Assembly: GCA_937885235.1 (NCBI GenBank)
Contig: CAKZZK010000214.1
Location: 1 to 10,359, forward strand
DNA: 10,359 nucleotides
Direction of reading: 5' to 3'
Origin: an uncultured Treponema sp.
GTDB lineage: Bacteria > Spirochaetota > Spirochaetia > Treponematales > Treponemataceae
Shown here: in pieces, positions 1 to 6,802 of the stretch
How positions within the stretch are numbered: the stretch's first letter is position 1
Layout of the letters: each line of letters starts with the position of its first letter
Program-made: the position numbers and the translations under genes
Notes under the pieces: model-generated
The model's database searches: none
What the model saw: only the letters and a program-made list of their open reading frames with translations
What the model was told of the DNA's origin: nothing

Positions 1-50
1 ACGGCTATGCTTCCCTTGCCGAAATGCGCGGCATTGCGCAGGTATCTTGA
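1..50 (+). CDS. possible 3' tail of an upstream gene (partial)
   Basis: Reading from base 3, an open stretch of 15 codons (GYASLAEMRGIAQVS) ends at TGA 48-50. It could be the C-terminus of a gene that lies outside the window. It is too short to identify, and its stop lies inside the -35 box proposed for the next gene. Other frames are also open here, so this is only a possibility. Confidence 0.2.
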   Translation, partial: GYASLAEMRGIAQVS

Positions 51-75
51 CATTATTGTAAAAATCCTGTATGGT
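47..75 (+). promoter_or_regulatory. sigma70-type promoter for the rrf2 operon
   Basis: TTGACA (47-52), a perfect -35 box, is followed after exactly 17 nt by TATGGT (70-75), which has TG directly in front of it. It leaves a leader of roughly 35-40 nt before the ATG at 120. The -10 box is imperfect. An alternative -10, TAAAAT at 94-99, has no good -35 partner. Confidence 0.55.
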
Positions 76-96
76 TACTGTTCTAGATGTAAGTAA
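75..96. promoter_or_regulatory. imperfect inverted repeat, candidate autoregulator operator
   Basis: TTACT (75-79) and AGTAA (92-96) form 5-bp arms around a 12-nt centre. The repeat sits at the -10/start region, between the promoter and the gene for an Rrf2-family DNA-binding protein. Rrf2 regulators commonly bind dyads over their own promoters, so this is a candidate operator. The arms are short and could occur by chance. Confidence 0.25.
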
Positions 97-119
97 AATA
101 GAGCAACAGGAGCCATTTT

Positions 120-542
120 ATGAGAGTAAGCATTAGGTTTACAGCGGCAGTGCACACATTGCTGTGCATTGCCCGTTTTTCAGATGAGACGAAGGTAACG
201 TCTGATTTTATTGCCGACAGCACCGGAGTGAACGCGGTCATCATCCGCAAGACGCTGAGGCAGCTGCAGGATGCGGGTTTGGTGCGCACGGTGGTGGGCA
301 TGGGCGGTTCGTATCTTGAAAAAGCACCCAAGAACATCACGCTTTTGGATGTGTACAAGGCAATCAACCCCGATGAGTCGAAGAGCATTTTCGACTTCCA
401 CCCCAATCCAAGCAAAAAGTGTCCCGTGGGCAAGAACATCCACAAGGTGCTCGATCCCTGCCTTGACGCTGCGGAAGCGGCGATGGAAAAAGAACTGAAC
501 AAAAAGAAACTTTCAGACCTGCTCAATCAGCTGTCAAAATAA
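120..542 (+). CDS. Rrf2 family transcriptional regulator (YwnA-like)
   Basis: This 140-aa protein has the usual length of an Rrf2 regulator. The N-terminal winged helix-turn-helix is seen as MRVSIRFTAAVHTLL at residues 1-15, then a helix-turn-helix around residues 28-55 with the VIIRKTLRQLQDAGLV recognition segment, and a wing at about 56-70 (GMGGSYLEKAP). The C-terminal part carries KCPVGKNIHKVL, with Cys101 and Cys114. A CPxGxNI-type motif is usual for the YwnA branch rather than for the three-cysteine Fe-S IscR/NsrR proteins, so redox or ligand sensing is possible but not shown. The start at 120 is set by AGGAG at 108-112, 7 nt upstream. It is first in a run of four genes and probably controls them together with itself. 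Confidence 0.88.
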   Translation: MRVSIRFTAAVHTLLCIARFSDETKVTSDFIADSTGVNAVIIRKTLRQLQDAGLVRTVVGMGGSYLEKAPKNITLLDVYKAINPDESKSIFDFHPNPSKKCPVGKNIHKVLDPCLDAAEAAMEKELNKKKLSDLLNQLSK

Positions 543-552
543 GGCGGAAACG

Positions 553-1161
553 ATGAAGCATATGGACTTGGCGCTTCTTAAAAAGGAGGCCAAGGAACAC
601 CTGCTTGGCGATGACGGCATCATCACAAGGGCGTCTATAAACGTCGCCCTGCCAGACATCGCCGAGCTCTACAACCGGCTTGATCCCTCTGCGCTGGGCG
701 AACGCTCGCTGAATCACGAGGTGACGGAATACCTGTACGAACGGGTTGACCGTGTGCCTCGCTTTTCGCAGCTGACAATCAGGCTTTCCGTCTCTGCCGC
801 GCAGGGGGTAAACGGCGAGGACGTGGCGGTAAGCATCAGCAATTACTTTGGCCACAAGGCGCTGGACCAGCTTATCAGCAACAGGCGGATGCTGCGCAAG
901 TGGCTGTGGAACCTCCTTCTGGGGACGGTGGTGCTTTCTATCTTTCTCTTCGGCGCCCATCTGCTGAAATTGCATGCGGCAGAGGTGCCCTTTTTCGCAG
1001 TGCTCAGCGAAGGGCTGAGCATTGTCGGCTGGGTGGCACTCTGGGAACCGGCGAACTACTTTCTTTTTGACATCAGGAACGATAATGCCGTACTGCGGCG
1101 CTATATGCGTTTGCACAGGGCAAAAGTCTGCGTGTTGCAGACGGAGAAGACAGATATATGA
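553..1161 (+). CDS. small membrane protein of unknown function, two TM helices
   Basis: I do not recognise a function for this 202-aa protein. Residues 1-115 look soluble and mixed alpha/beta, with charged N-terminal helices. Two strongly hydrophobic segments follow at about residues 117-138 (beginning WLWNLLLGTVVLS) and 148-171 (containing LSIVGWVALWEP), then a basic tail (RRYMRLHRAK). The GWVALWEP...FLFD segment resembles, from memory, uncharacterised membrane proteins of similar layout in other prokaryotes. The likely topology is a cytoplasmic N-domain with a helical hairpin in the membrane. It starts 10 nt after the rrf2 stop with GGCGGA at 543-548 as ribosome site, and its stop overlaps the next start as ATGA. 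A second ATG at 562 is an alternative start. Confidence 0.7.
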   Translation: MKHMDLALLKKEAKEHLLGDDGIITRASINVALPDIAELYNRLDPSALGERSLNHEVTEYLYERVDRVPRFSQLTIRLSVSAAQGVNGEDVAVSISNYFGHKALDQLISNRRMLRKWLWNLLLGTVVLSIFLFGAHLLKLHAAEVPFFAVLSEGLSIVGWVALWEPANYFLFDIRNDNAVLRRYMRLHRAKVCVLQTEKTDI

Positions 1162-3251
1162 ATACAGAAGATAAAAAAAGTCAGGGCAACATTCTGGGAA
1201 CAGAGGCTGTCGGCACTTTGCTGGCAAAGTTTTCCATTCCCGGCATAGCGGCGCTTGTGGTCAACGCGCTGTACAACATTGTTGACCAGATATTTATAGG
1301 ACAGGGCGTGGGCTACCTTGGCAACGGGGCGACGAATGTCATCTTCCCGCTCAGCACCTTTGCCATGGCATTTGCCCTTATGATTGGCGATGGCGCGGCA
1401 AGCTATATGAGCCTGATGCTCGGCAAGAAGCAGGAACGCAAGGCGGCTCAGGGCACGGCGGCGGGTATGCTTGGCATTGTCGCCGCTGGCATCATCATAG
1501 CGGCGCTCTATCTCGCATTTCTTACGCCCCTCTGCAGGCTTTTTGGCGCGACTGATGCCATACTGCCCTATGCCTTGCAATACGGCGGCATAACGGCAAT
1601 AGGCATTCCCTTCTGCGCGGTCTGCGCAGGCTATGCGAGCATCATCCGCGCCGATGGCTCTCCCAAGTACAATATGCTGGGACTGCTCGTCGGCTGTGTG
1701 CTGAACCTCATTCTGGACCCCGTGTTCATCTTTATCTGTGGCTGGGGTGTCGCGGGTGCGGCGTTTGCCACCATCATCGGGCAGATTGCCAACGCCGCCA
1801 TCAATTTTGCCTATATCCCCCGCATGAAGTCCGTCAGGATTACGCGGGAAGACATAAAGCAGTGCGGAAAAAGCCTTTCCGCTGTGCTTAAGCTTGGCGT
1901 TTCAAGCTTTATCTCGCAGATGGTACTCGTGGTGGTGATGGCAGTGCAGAACAACATCCTGCGTGACTACGGCGCCGCGAGCAAGTACGGGGCGGACATC
2001 CCCATCAGTGCGCTCGGCGTTACGATGAAGGTCTTCAATATCCTCTTGGTCATCATCATAGGTCTTGCTTCCGGTGCGCAGCCAATCTGGGGCTACAATT
2101 ACGGCGCCCGCCTGTACAAGCGCGTGCAGAAGACCTTCGCGCTGGTCATCATCATCTCTTCGGCGGTGATGCTCTTCGCTTTTGCCATCTTCCAGCTTTT
2201 CCCTTTGGTAATCATCAGCATCTTTGGTTCCGAGGACGATCTTTACAATGAATTTGCTATCAAAACCCTGCGCATCTTCCTCTTGCTTGTCCCCGTTGGC
2301 GGCGTCCAGCTGGCTTCGGGCATCTTTTTTCAGGCGGTAGGCAGACCCGTGCAGGCATCGCTTATCTCGCTTTCCAAGCAGATAATCTTCATGATTCCCG
2401 CGCTCCTTATACTTTCCCCCTTGCTCGGCGTGGAAGGGGTGCTGTGGGCGGGGCCCGCTTCTGACGCGCTCGCTTTCCTGATGACCCTGATTTTGCTGAA
2501 GCTTTCGTGGAAGTCAATCTTTGCATCGGAACCGGAGGCAGCTCAGCCGCCGGTTTCGGCGCAGATGTCTTCCCCTGCACCGCGGGAAGGCGCGACCGGT
2601 CTTGCCAAGGAGAAATACCTCATCTATGGGAAGAGCGTCGTCATCACGATTGACCGGAACTATGGCGCGGGAGGAAGGACTCTCGGCAGGAAGCTTGCCG
2701 AACAGTTTGATATTCCCTATTATGATTCAGACATCATCAAGGAAGCTGCGGACGAAAGCGGTTTAAACGCTATGTTCCTCGCCTTCATCGATGAAAAGCC
2801 CCGTCATATACGGGGCATGACGAATGCTGCTCCTTCGTACAGCGCAGACAGCTCCGCATTCAGCGAGGTGCAGCGGGCGGCGGAACAGGCTCAGAGTGCC
2901 GTCATAGAAAAGCTTGCGGCAAACGGCTCCTGCGTGATTGTCGGGCGCAGGGCTGACCAAGTGCTTGCGGGCAAAGCCGCAGTGTTCAGGATTTTCGTGG
3001 CTATGCCGCTGGAAAAGCGCATTGAAAAGATACGGCGGAGCGAAAATGTGTCGCGCGGGCAGGCGGAAAGGCGCATAAAGGCTACGGACAAGGCACGGGA
3101 GGATTATTACAATCTCTCTGGCGGCGGCAAATGGGGCAGTGCGGAAAACTATGACCTCTGCCTTGACGCGGGGGCGTTCAGCCAGGACGAAATGGTAAAG
3201 GTCATCATGCTTGCTTTGAGGGAATATCAGGCAGAGGAGCTGCGCGCATGA
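1158..3251 (+). CDS. MATE efflux transporter fused to a C-terminal cytidylate-kinase-like domain
   Basis: This 697-aa protein has two parts. Residues 1 to about 452 are a complete MATE (multi antimicrobial extrusion) family transporter of the inner membrane: about 12 hydrophobic helices in two lobes, with typical segments such as ALYNIVDQIFIG near residues 36-47, IRADGSPKYNM in the first lobe and GLASGAQPIWGYNYGA in the second. MATE proteins export drugs or metabolites using Na+ or H+ gradients; the substrate here is unknown. A Pro/Ala-rich linker (about 455-488) leads to residues 492-697, a full-length domain of the cytidylate-kinase-like family: a P-loop region RNYGAGGRTLG at 500-510, VGRRAD at 595-600, and a lid-like stretch ending TDKAREDYYN, then KWGSAENYDLCLDAG. 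There is no break, stop or frameshift between the halves. GGAGA at 1143-1147 precedes the start, which overlaps the upstream stop (ATGA). The kinase substrate is not established for this family. Confidence 0.9.
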   Translation: MNTEDKKSQGNILGTEAVGTLLAKFSIPGIAALVVNALYNIVDQIFIGQGVGYLGNGATNVIFPLSTFAMAFALMIGDGAASYMSLMLGKKQERKAAQGTAAGMLGIVAAGIIIAALYLAFLTPLCRLFGATDAILPYALQYGGITAIGIPFCAVCAGYASIIRADGSPKYNMLGLLVGCVLNLILDPVFIFICGWGVAGAAFATIIGQIANAAINFAYIPRMKSVRITREDIKQCGKSLSAVLKLGVSSFISQMVLVVVMAVQNNILRDYGAASKYGADIPISALGVTMKVFNILLVIIIGLASGAQPIWGYNYGARLYKRVQKTFALVIIISSAVMLFAFAIFQLFPLVIISIFGSEDDLYNEFAIKTLRIFLLLVPVGGVQLASGIFFQAVGRPVQASLISLSKQIIFMIPALLILSPLLGVEGVLWAGPASDALAFLMTLILLKLSWKSIFASEPEAAQPPVSAQMSSPAPREGATGLAKEKYLIYGKSVVITIDRNYGAGGRTLGRKLAEQFDIPYYDSDIIKEAADESGLNAMFLAFIDEKPRHIRGMTNAAPSYSADSSAFSEVQRAAEQAQSAVIEKLAANGSCVIVGRRADQVLAGKAAVFRIFVAMPLEKRIEKIRRSENVSRGQAERRIKATDKAREDYYNLSGGGKWGSAENYDLCLDAGAFSQDEMVKVIMLALREYQAEELRA

Positions 3252-3859
3252 TAAAAAACATCATCTTTGACATTGGCAATGTGCTCGTCCACTTCCGTCC
3301 CGAGAAAGTAATGGCTGAGCTTGGCATGGACGGGGAGACCGTCAAAGCCGTTATGCAGGCAACGGCGGGAAGCCCCCTGTGGAGCGAGCTTGACCGCGGC
3401 GTTATGAGCGAGGCGGAGGTAGTTGCGCTGATGAAGCAGCATGCGGCAGAAGCATACCGTGGCTGCATAGATTTGCTTTTTGAGAAGGGCAAGGCAGACC
3501 TTGTGCGGAGCTATCCGTATGCGGCTCCGTGGCTCAGGGAGCTGCGCGGCAGGGGCTACAAAGTCTACCTGCTTTCAAACTATCCCAAAGACATCTTTGA
3601 ACTGCACGCCCGGCTGCATTTCACTTTTTTGCCCTATGTTGACGGCAAGATTGTCTCCGGCTACGTAAAGGTGATAAAGCCGGACCCCGCAATTTACCGT
3701 ATTTTGCTGGACACCTACCATCTGGAAGCGGACGAATGCGCCTTCCTCGACGATATGGAGCCCAACGTGGTGGCGGCGGAAAAGCTCGGCATCCACGCAC
3801 TTCGTTTCATTTCCTACGAGGACGCCCGGCAAAAGCTCGAAGCATTACTGTCGCTATAG
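3248..3859 (+). CDS. HAD superfamily hydrolase, subfamily IA (YihX-like)
   Basis: This 203-aa cytoplasmic protein has all four HAD motifs: motif I FDIGNVL with nucleophile Asp8, motif II LLSNYP with Ser110, motif III IKPDP with Lys144, and motif IV FLDD with Asp168-Asp169. The alpha-helical cap lies between about residues 16 and 85, as in subfamily IA. Motif I reads DxG instead of DxD, as in E. coli YihX, which still acts as a sugar-phosphate phosphatase, so the protein is likely active on a small phosphorylated metabolite. The substrate cannot be read from sequence. The start overlaps the stop of the MATE-kinase gene (ATGA, 3248-3251) and has GAGGAG at 3234-3239. It is the last intact gene before the AT-rich scar, and base composition changes within about 30 nt of its stop. 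Confidence 0.87.
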   Translation: MIKNIIFDIGNVLVHFRPEKVMAELGMDGETVKAVMQATAGSPLWSELDRGVMSEAEVVALMKQHAAEAYRGCIDLLFEKGKADLVRSYPYAAPWLRELRGRGYKVYLLSNYPKDIFELHARLHFTFLPYVDGKIVSGYVKVIKPDPAIYRILLDTYHLEADECAFLDDMEPNVVAAEKLGIHALRFISYEDARQKLEALLSL

Positions 3860-3861
3860 GG

Positions 3862-4623
3862 CGTATGATGTATGCGGTCCGCAAGAAGAAACAATATTCT
3901 TTTTGTTTGCTTATTTTAGGAAGTATTTTTAATCTCGTAGTCCTTGCTCATTATAAATATGGCGTATTAGGAGCGTCTGCTTTGTTGCCTATGGGTATAT
4001 CCTTTTTTACTTTCAAAGCAATCTCCTATTTGGCTGACATCTATAAGGGGAGAATCGCGCTGAGCGGAATTCCTGTGCGTGATGCATTGTATCTTTCTTT
4101 CTTTCCGCAGATACAGTCAGGTCCTTTGGCACGATATTCTGATTATTCCGATATGGCAATCGGGCTTTCAAGCATGTTTGGTCATGCTTGTCCTGAAAAT
4201 TTTATCTATCCATATACAACGCTTTCCGTGTCAAAGTTTTGGCGAAAGTGGCATATAACGCTTGGTGCCTGGTTCCGAGATTATATCTATATACCTCTGG
4301 GCGGGTCAAGATGTACTGAAAAATGGAGAGTATATGTCAATCTCTTGGTAGTGTGGTTTCTTACCGGCATCTGGCACGGTGCCTCTTGGAATTTTATATT
4401 CTGGGGATTAGGCTATTTTGTTTTTATTGCCTTTGAAAGAATGACAGGAATGCCAGAAAACTTGAAATCAAAGCCATTGAAAATTATATATCGCATTCTC
4501 GTCCTCTTGTTCATAAATTTTCAATGGGTCATTTTTAGGGCAGACGGCTTACATAAGGGGCTTTCTTTCATAAAACGAATGTTCATACGCGGGACAAATT
4601 CTCTGGCTTGCTGTTCTGCATAG
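3862..4623 (+). pseudogene. remnant of an AlgI-like MBOAT O-acyltransferase
   Basis: MBOAT proteins of the AlgI/DltB/PatA type move acyl groups across the inner membrane to modify exported polysaccharides and are usually about 450-520 aa. Here about 250 codons remain in one frame from ATG 3865. Recognisable family blocks are LPMGISFFTFKAISYL, LSFFPQIQSGPLARY, YSDMAIGLSSMFG, FWRKWHITLGAWFRDYIYIP and FLTGIWHGASWNF; the last contains the conserved membrane His. The first transmembrane helices are missing, some residues seem lost between HYKYGVL and LPMGISF, GPLARY runs straight into the YSDMAIG block where about 90-100 residues normally intervene, and the last helices are absent, the frame ending in TNSLACCSA. 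The region is visibly AT-richer than its neighbours, with different codon use. A short functional protein is unlikely because so much of the membrane core is absent. Confidence 0.82.
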
Positions 4624-5573
4624 CTTCATTTTGTCTTGTGATGGTATTTTTTGTAAAAAATCTGCGTCCCAATTATGAATGCACGAAAGAGCTTGCTAAA
4701 TATGTATTAAAGGCGGAAGGCAGTATTCAGGATTCAGAGGACAAGTATGTTGCTCATTTTTGGAAGAAAGAGTCTTTTATCAATTTGAATGGACGGCTTG
4801 CAAAGTTTTTCGGCATTAGAAGCTATTTTAAAAGCAAGGGAATTTATGTCTCATCAGATATGTGGATTATGGGCGGGTATTCGCAGACTTCCACGGATTA
4901 TGAAATTGAACAGATTTCTGATTTCAAGGCTTTTCTTGACGAAAATGGTATCAATCTGCTATATGTAAATGAACCTGTGAAATATATAGATGATGCTGTT
5001 TTTGAAAAAGAATTCGGTTTGCAGAGTTTCTCTAATCGAAATCTGGATTTATTTTTAAGTCGTTTGACTGAGCTGGGAGGTACACTATGTCGACTTGCGG
5101 GATGGAATAAAGACAGATGGGCTTGATGTACGAAAGATGTTTTACAGGACGGACCATCATTGGACTGTAGCGGCAGGACTGTGGGCAACAAAGAAAATTG
5201 CAGAAGGATTGAACGACTGCTGTGGTTATGCCATAGATACTGGCATTTATGATGTGCAAAATTATACGTTCAAAGAATGGAAGTCGTGCTGGTTGGGTGA
5301 GCAAGGCAGAGAAATGTAGTGAATAATAATGTGCAATATGGAAAAGTTCTGTTATTGGGCGACTCTTACGAACAGGTTGTAGAGCCGTTTCTTGCACTTG
5401 GCGTAAAAGAACTTGATTATCTTATTTTGCGTGGTACTTCTAGTGATTTTAGTTTAAGACAATATATATTGGAAAATCACTATGATACCGTCCTTGTGTG
5501 TTATGCGCAATTTATGGTGGGTGCTCACGATAATCCGAAATCTGCAAATTACAAAATGTTTACGTTTCAGTAG
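4593..5573 (+). pseudogene. remnant of a DHHW / AlgJ-AlgX type SGNH acetyltransferase-like protein
   Basis: AlgJ/AlgX-like partners of AlgI pass acetyl groups to polysaccharide in the periplasm using an Asp-His-Ser set. This gene is in three pieces. Piece 1 (4593 to about 5078) has a single N-terminal membrane anchor (LLFCIASFCLVMVFFVKNL) and a periplasmic start. Piece 2 (about 5080-5319) continues one frame over with VDLRDGIK and the family motif FYRTDHHWT, holding the Asp and His, then stops at TAG 5317-5319 just after WLGEQGREM. Piece 3 (about 5320-5573) returns to the first frame with KVLLLGDSYEQV, holding the Ser, and a natural-looking C-terminus ending KMFTFQ. The usual stretch between the WLGEQG and GDS blocks is mostly missing. 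All catalytic residues survive but not in one reading frame, so the gene is dead unless there are sequencing errors; the missing segment argues against errors alone. It follows the MBOAT remnant directly, in the order of an algI-algJ pair. Confidence 0.8.
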
Positions 5574-5592
5574 TTTTGTGTTATACTGTGCG

Positions 5593-5769
5593 CAGACCAT
5601 TACAGGCGTACAGGCTCTGTACATCTATGCACTCCCCGAAGACCGCCTGCTTGGCCATTACGGTTCGTTCGGCTTCAGCCGCCTTGCCAAAGAAGACGAG
5701 CAGTTTGTCTATGCCCGTGTAAAGCCCGCCTACGATGACGGGTGCATTTTTATGTATCAAATCCTGTAG
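5593..5769 (+). pseudogene. 3' fragment of a probable GNAT acetyltransferase gene
   Basis: About 58 codons are open to TAG 5767-5769, reading ALYIYALPEDRLLGHYGSF and then GFSRLAKEDEQFVYARVK, ending DDGCIFMYQIL. The Y-x-x-F-GF pattern after a helix with LPEDRLLGHY resembles the last part (motif B region) of GNAT N-acetyltransferases, and the ending resembles the C-terminal strands of that family. The acetyl-CoA binding motif and the rest of the N-terminal part are absent; the sequence upstream is the end of the AlgJ-like remnant. Base composition is that of the host chromosome. It is best read as the stump of a resident gene cut by the event that brought in or rearranged the AT-rich segment. 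The family call is tentative. Confidence 0.45.
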
Positions 5770-5801
5770 CCAGCTTTTCATATATAGCCCTGCACAGCGG
5801 C

Positions 5802-5827
5802 AAGCCCACTTGCTAAAGCGGGTGCTT
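5802..5827 (+). terminator. weak hairpin, possible terminator overlapping the pyrB promoter
   Basis: In the + strand RNA, AAGC (5802-5805) can pair with GCTT (5824-5827) and ACTTGC (5808-5813) with GCGGGT (5818-5823, two G-U pairs) around a TAAA loop, with a 2-nt CC bulge. Only three to four U follow, so termination would be weak. It lies over the -35 and spacer of the pyrB promoter and could limit read-through from the scar region. Confidence 0.28.
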
Positions 5828-5838
5828 TCCTGTATAAT
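5810..5838 (+). promoter_or_regulatory. sigma70-type promoter of the pyrBIC operon
   Basis: TTGCTA (5810-5815) and a perfect TATAAT (5833-5838) are separated by 17 nt, with TG just before the -10 box. Transcription would start near 5844-5847, giving a leader of only about 20 nt before the ATG at 5867. That leaves no room for a pyrBI-type leader-peptide attenuator or a PyrR-binding attenuator, so control is likely at initiation or through the PyrI subunit. Confidence 0.68.
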
Positions 5839-5866
5839 GCAGAAAATTCGTAAAGAAGGGTGCAAG

Positions 5867-6790
5867 ATGTTGACAGGAAGACATGTTATCGAACCGGGTG
5901 ATCTGACAGTCAGTGAGATTGACGAAATCTGCGCATTGGCAGAGCAGATTATTGTTGACCCAGTTTCTTTTCAGGATGTGTGTCGCGGGAAAATTCTTGC
6001 GACACTTTTTTTTGAACCGAGCACAAGGACACGGCTTTCCTTTGAGGCTGCCATGCTCCACCTGGGCGGCACCGTGGAAGGCTTTGCCGATGCCAGCTAC
6101 ACGTCCACAACGAAAGGCGAAACGCTTGCGGACACCATCCGCGTGGTAAGCTCCTATGTTGACATCATAGCCATGCGCTCCCCGCAGGAAGGCGCGGCTC
6201 TGCTTGCCTCCCAGTACAGCCCCGTCCCCGTCATCAACGCAGGGGATGGCGGCCACTATCACCCCACGCAGACACTCACGGACATGCTCACCATCCGCGC
6301 CCTGCAGGGAGGCTTTTCAGGTCATACCATAGGCTTCTGCGGCGACCTGAAATTCGGACGCACCGTGCACTCCCTTGCTAAGGCGATGAGCCGCTACCCC
6401 AACAACAAATTCGTCTTTATCAGCCCCCGCGAGCTGCAGGTGCCGGAATACATCACCAAGGACATCCTTGAACCCGCGGGCGTGGCGTACACAGAGGCAG
6501 AACGCCTTGAAGACGTCATAGGCAGCCTTGATATTCTCTATATGACCCGTGTGCAGAAAGAGCGCTTCTTTAACGAACAGGATTACGTTCGCCTTAAGGA
6601 CAGCTACATTCTGGACAAGGCAAAGATGAACCTTGCCCGCAAGGATATGATTGTGCTGCACCCGCTGCCCCGTGTGAACGAGATTGCGCCCGAAGTTGAC
6701 AGCGACCACCGCGCGGCATATTTCAAGCAAGTGCGCTACGGTATGTTTGCCCGTATGGCGCTCATCGCAAAACTCACCGGCTGCCTGTAA
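5867..6790 (+). CDS. pyrB: aspartate carbamoyltransferase catalytic chain
   Basis: The enzyme joins carbamoyl phosphate and L-aspartate to N-carbamoyl-L-aspartate, the committed step of pyrimidine synthesis in the cytoplasm. The 307-aa length is standard. The carbamoyl-phosphate loop FEPSTRTR has Ser52-Thr53-Arg54-Thr55; the 80s loop STTKGET supplies Lys83; HPTQ is at 132-135; and HPLPR at 265-269, nearly identical in position to the E. coli chain. All active-site residues I could check are present. I chose ATG 5867 because AAGGG (5856-5860) lies 6 nt upstream and because the in-frame ATG at 5837 is inside the -10 box. PyrI follows after 12 nt, so the product is expected to assemble as the regulated dodecamer of catalytic trimers and regulatory dimers. 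Confidence 0.97.
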   Translation: MLTGRHVIEPGDLTVSEIDEICALAEQIIVDPVSFQDVCRGKILATLFFEPSTRTRLSFEAAMLHLGGTVEGFADASYTSTTKGETLADTIRVVSSYVDIIAMRSPQEGAALLASQYSPVPVINAGDGGHYHPTQTLTDMLTIRALQGGFSGHTIGFCGDLKFGRTVHSLAKAMSRYPNNKFVFISPRELQVPEYITKDILEPAGVAYTEAERLEDVIGSLDILYMTRVQKERFFNEQDYVRLKDSYILDKAKMNLARKDMIVLHPLPRVNEIAPEVDSDHRAAYFKQVRYGMFARMALIAKLTGCL

Positions 6791-6802
6791 GGAGGAGGGA
6801 TT

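Noticed and set aside
523..1580. Minus-strand open frames of 234 and 159 codons opposite the membrane protein and the MATE gene
   Set aside because: No domain, no ribosome site seen, and the + strand genes explain the region fully with coupled starts.
3736..3864. Upstream extension of the MBOAT frame into the HAD gene as a longer start
   Set aside because: This part is simply the HAD gene read in another frame; its residues do not resemble the N-terminus of any MBOAT protein.
3860..5832. Insertion sequence or integrated element in the AT-rich segment
   Set aside because: I saw no transposase or integrase remnant, no terminal inverted repeats and no clear target-site duplication at either border.
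5735..5866. Longer PyrB start using the ATG at 5837 or further upstream
   Set aside because: These codons overlap the -10 and -35 boxes, and the extra residues are not part of the family's N-terminus; ATG 5867 gives a standard length and has AAGGG before it.
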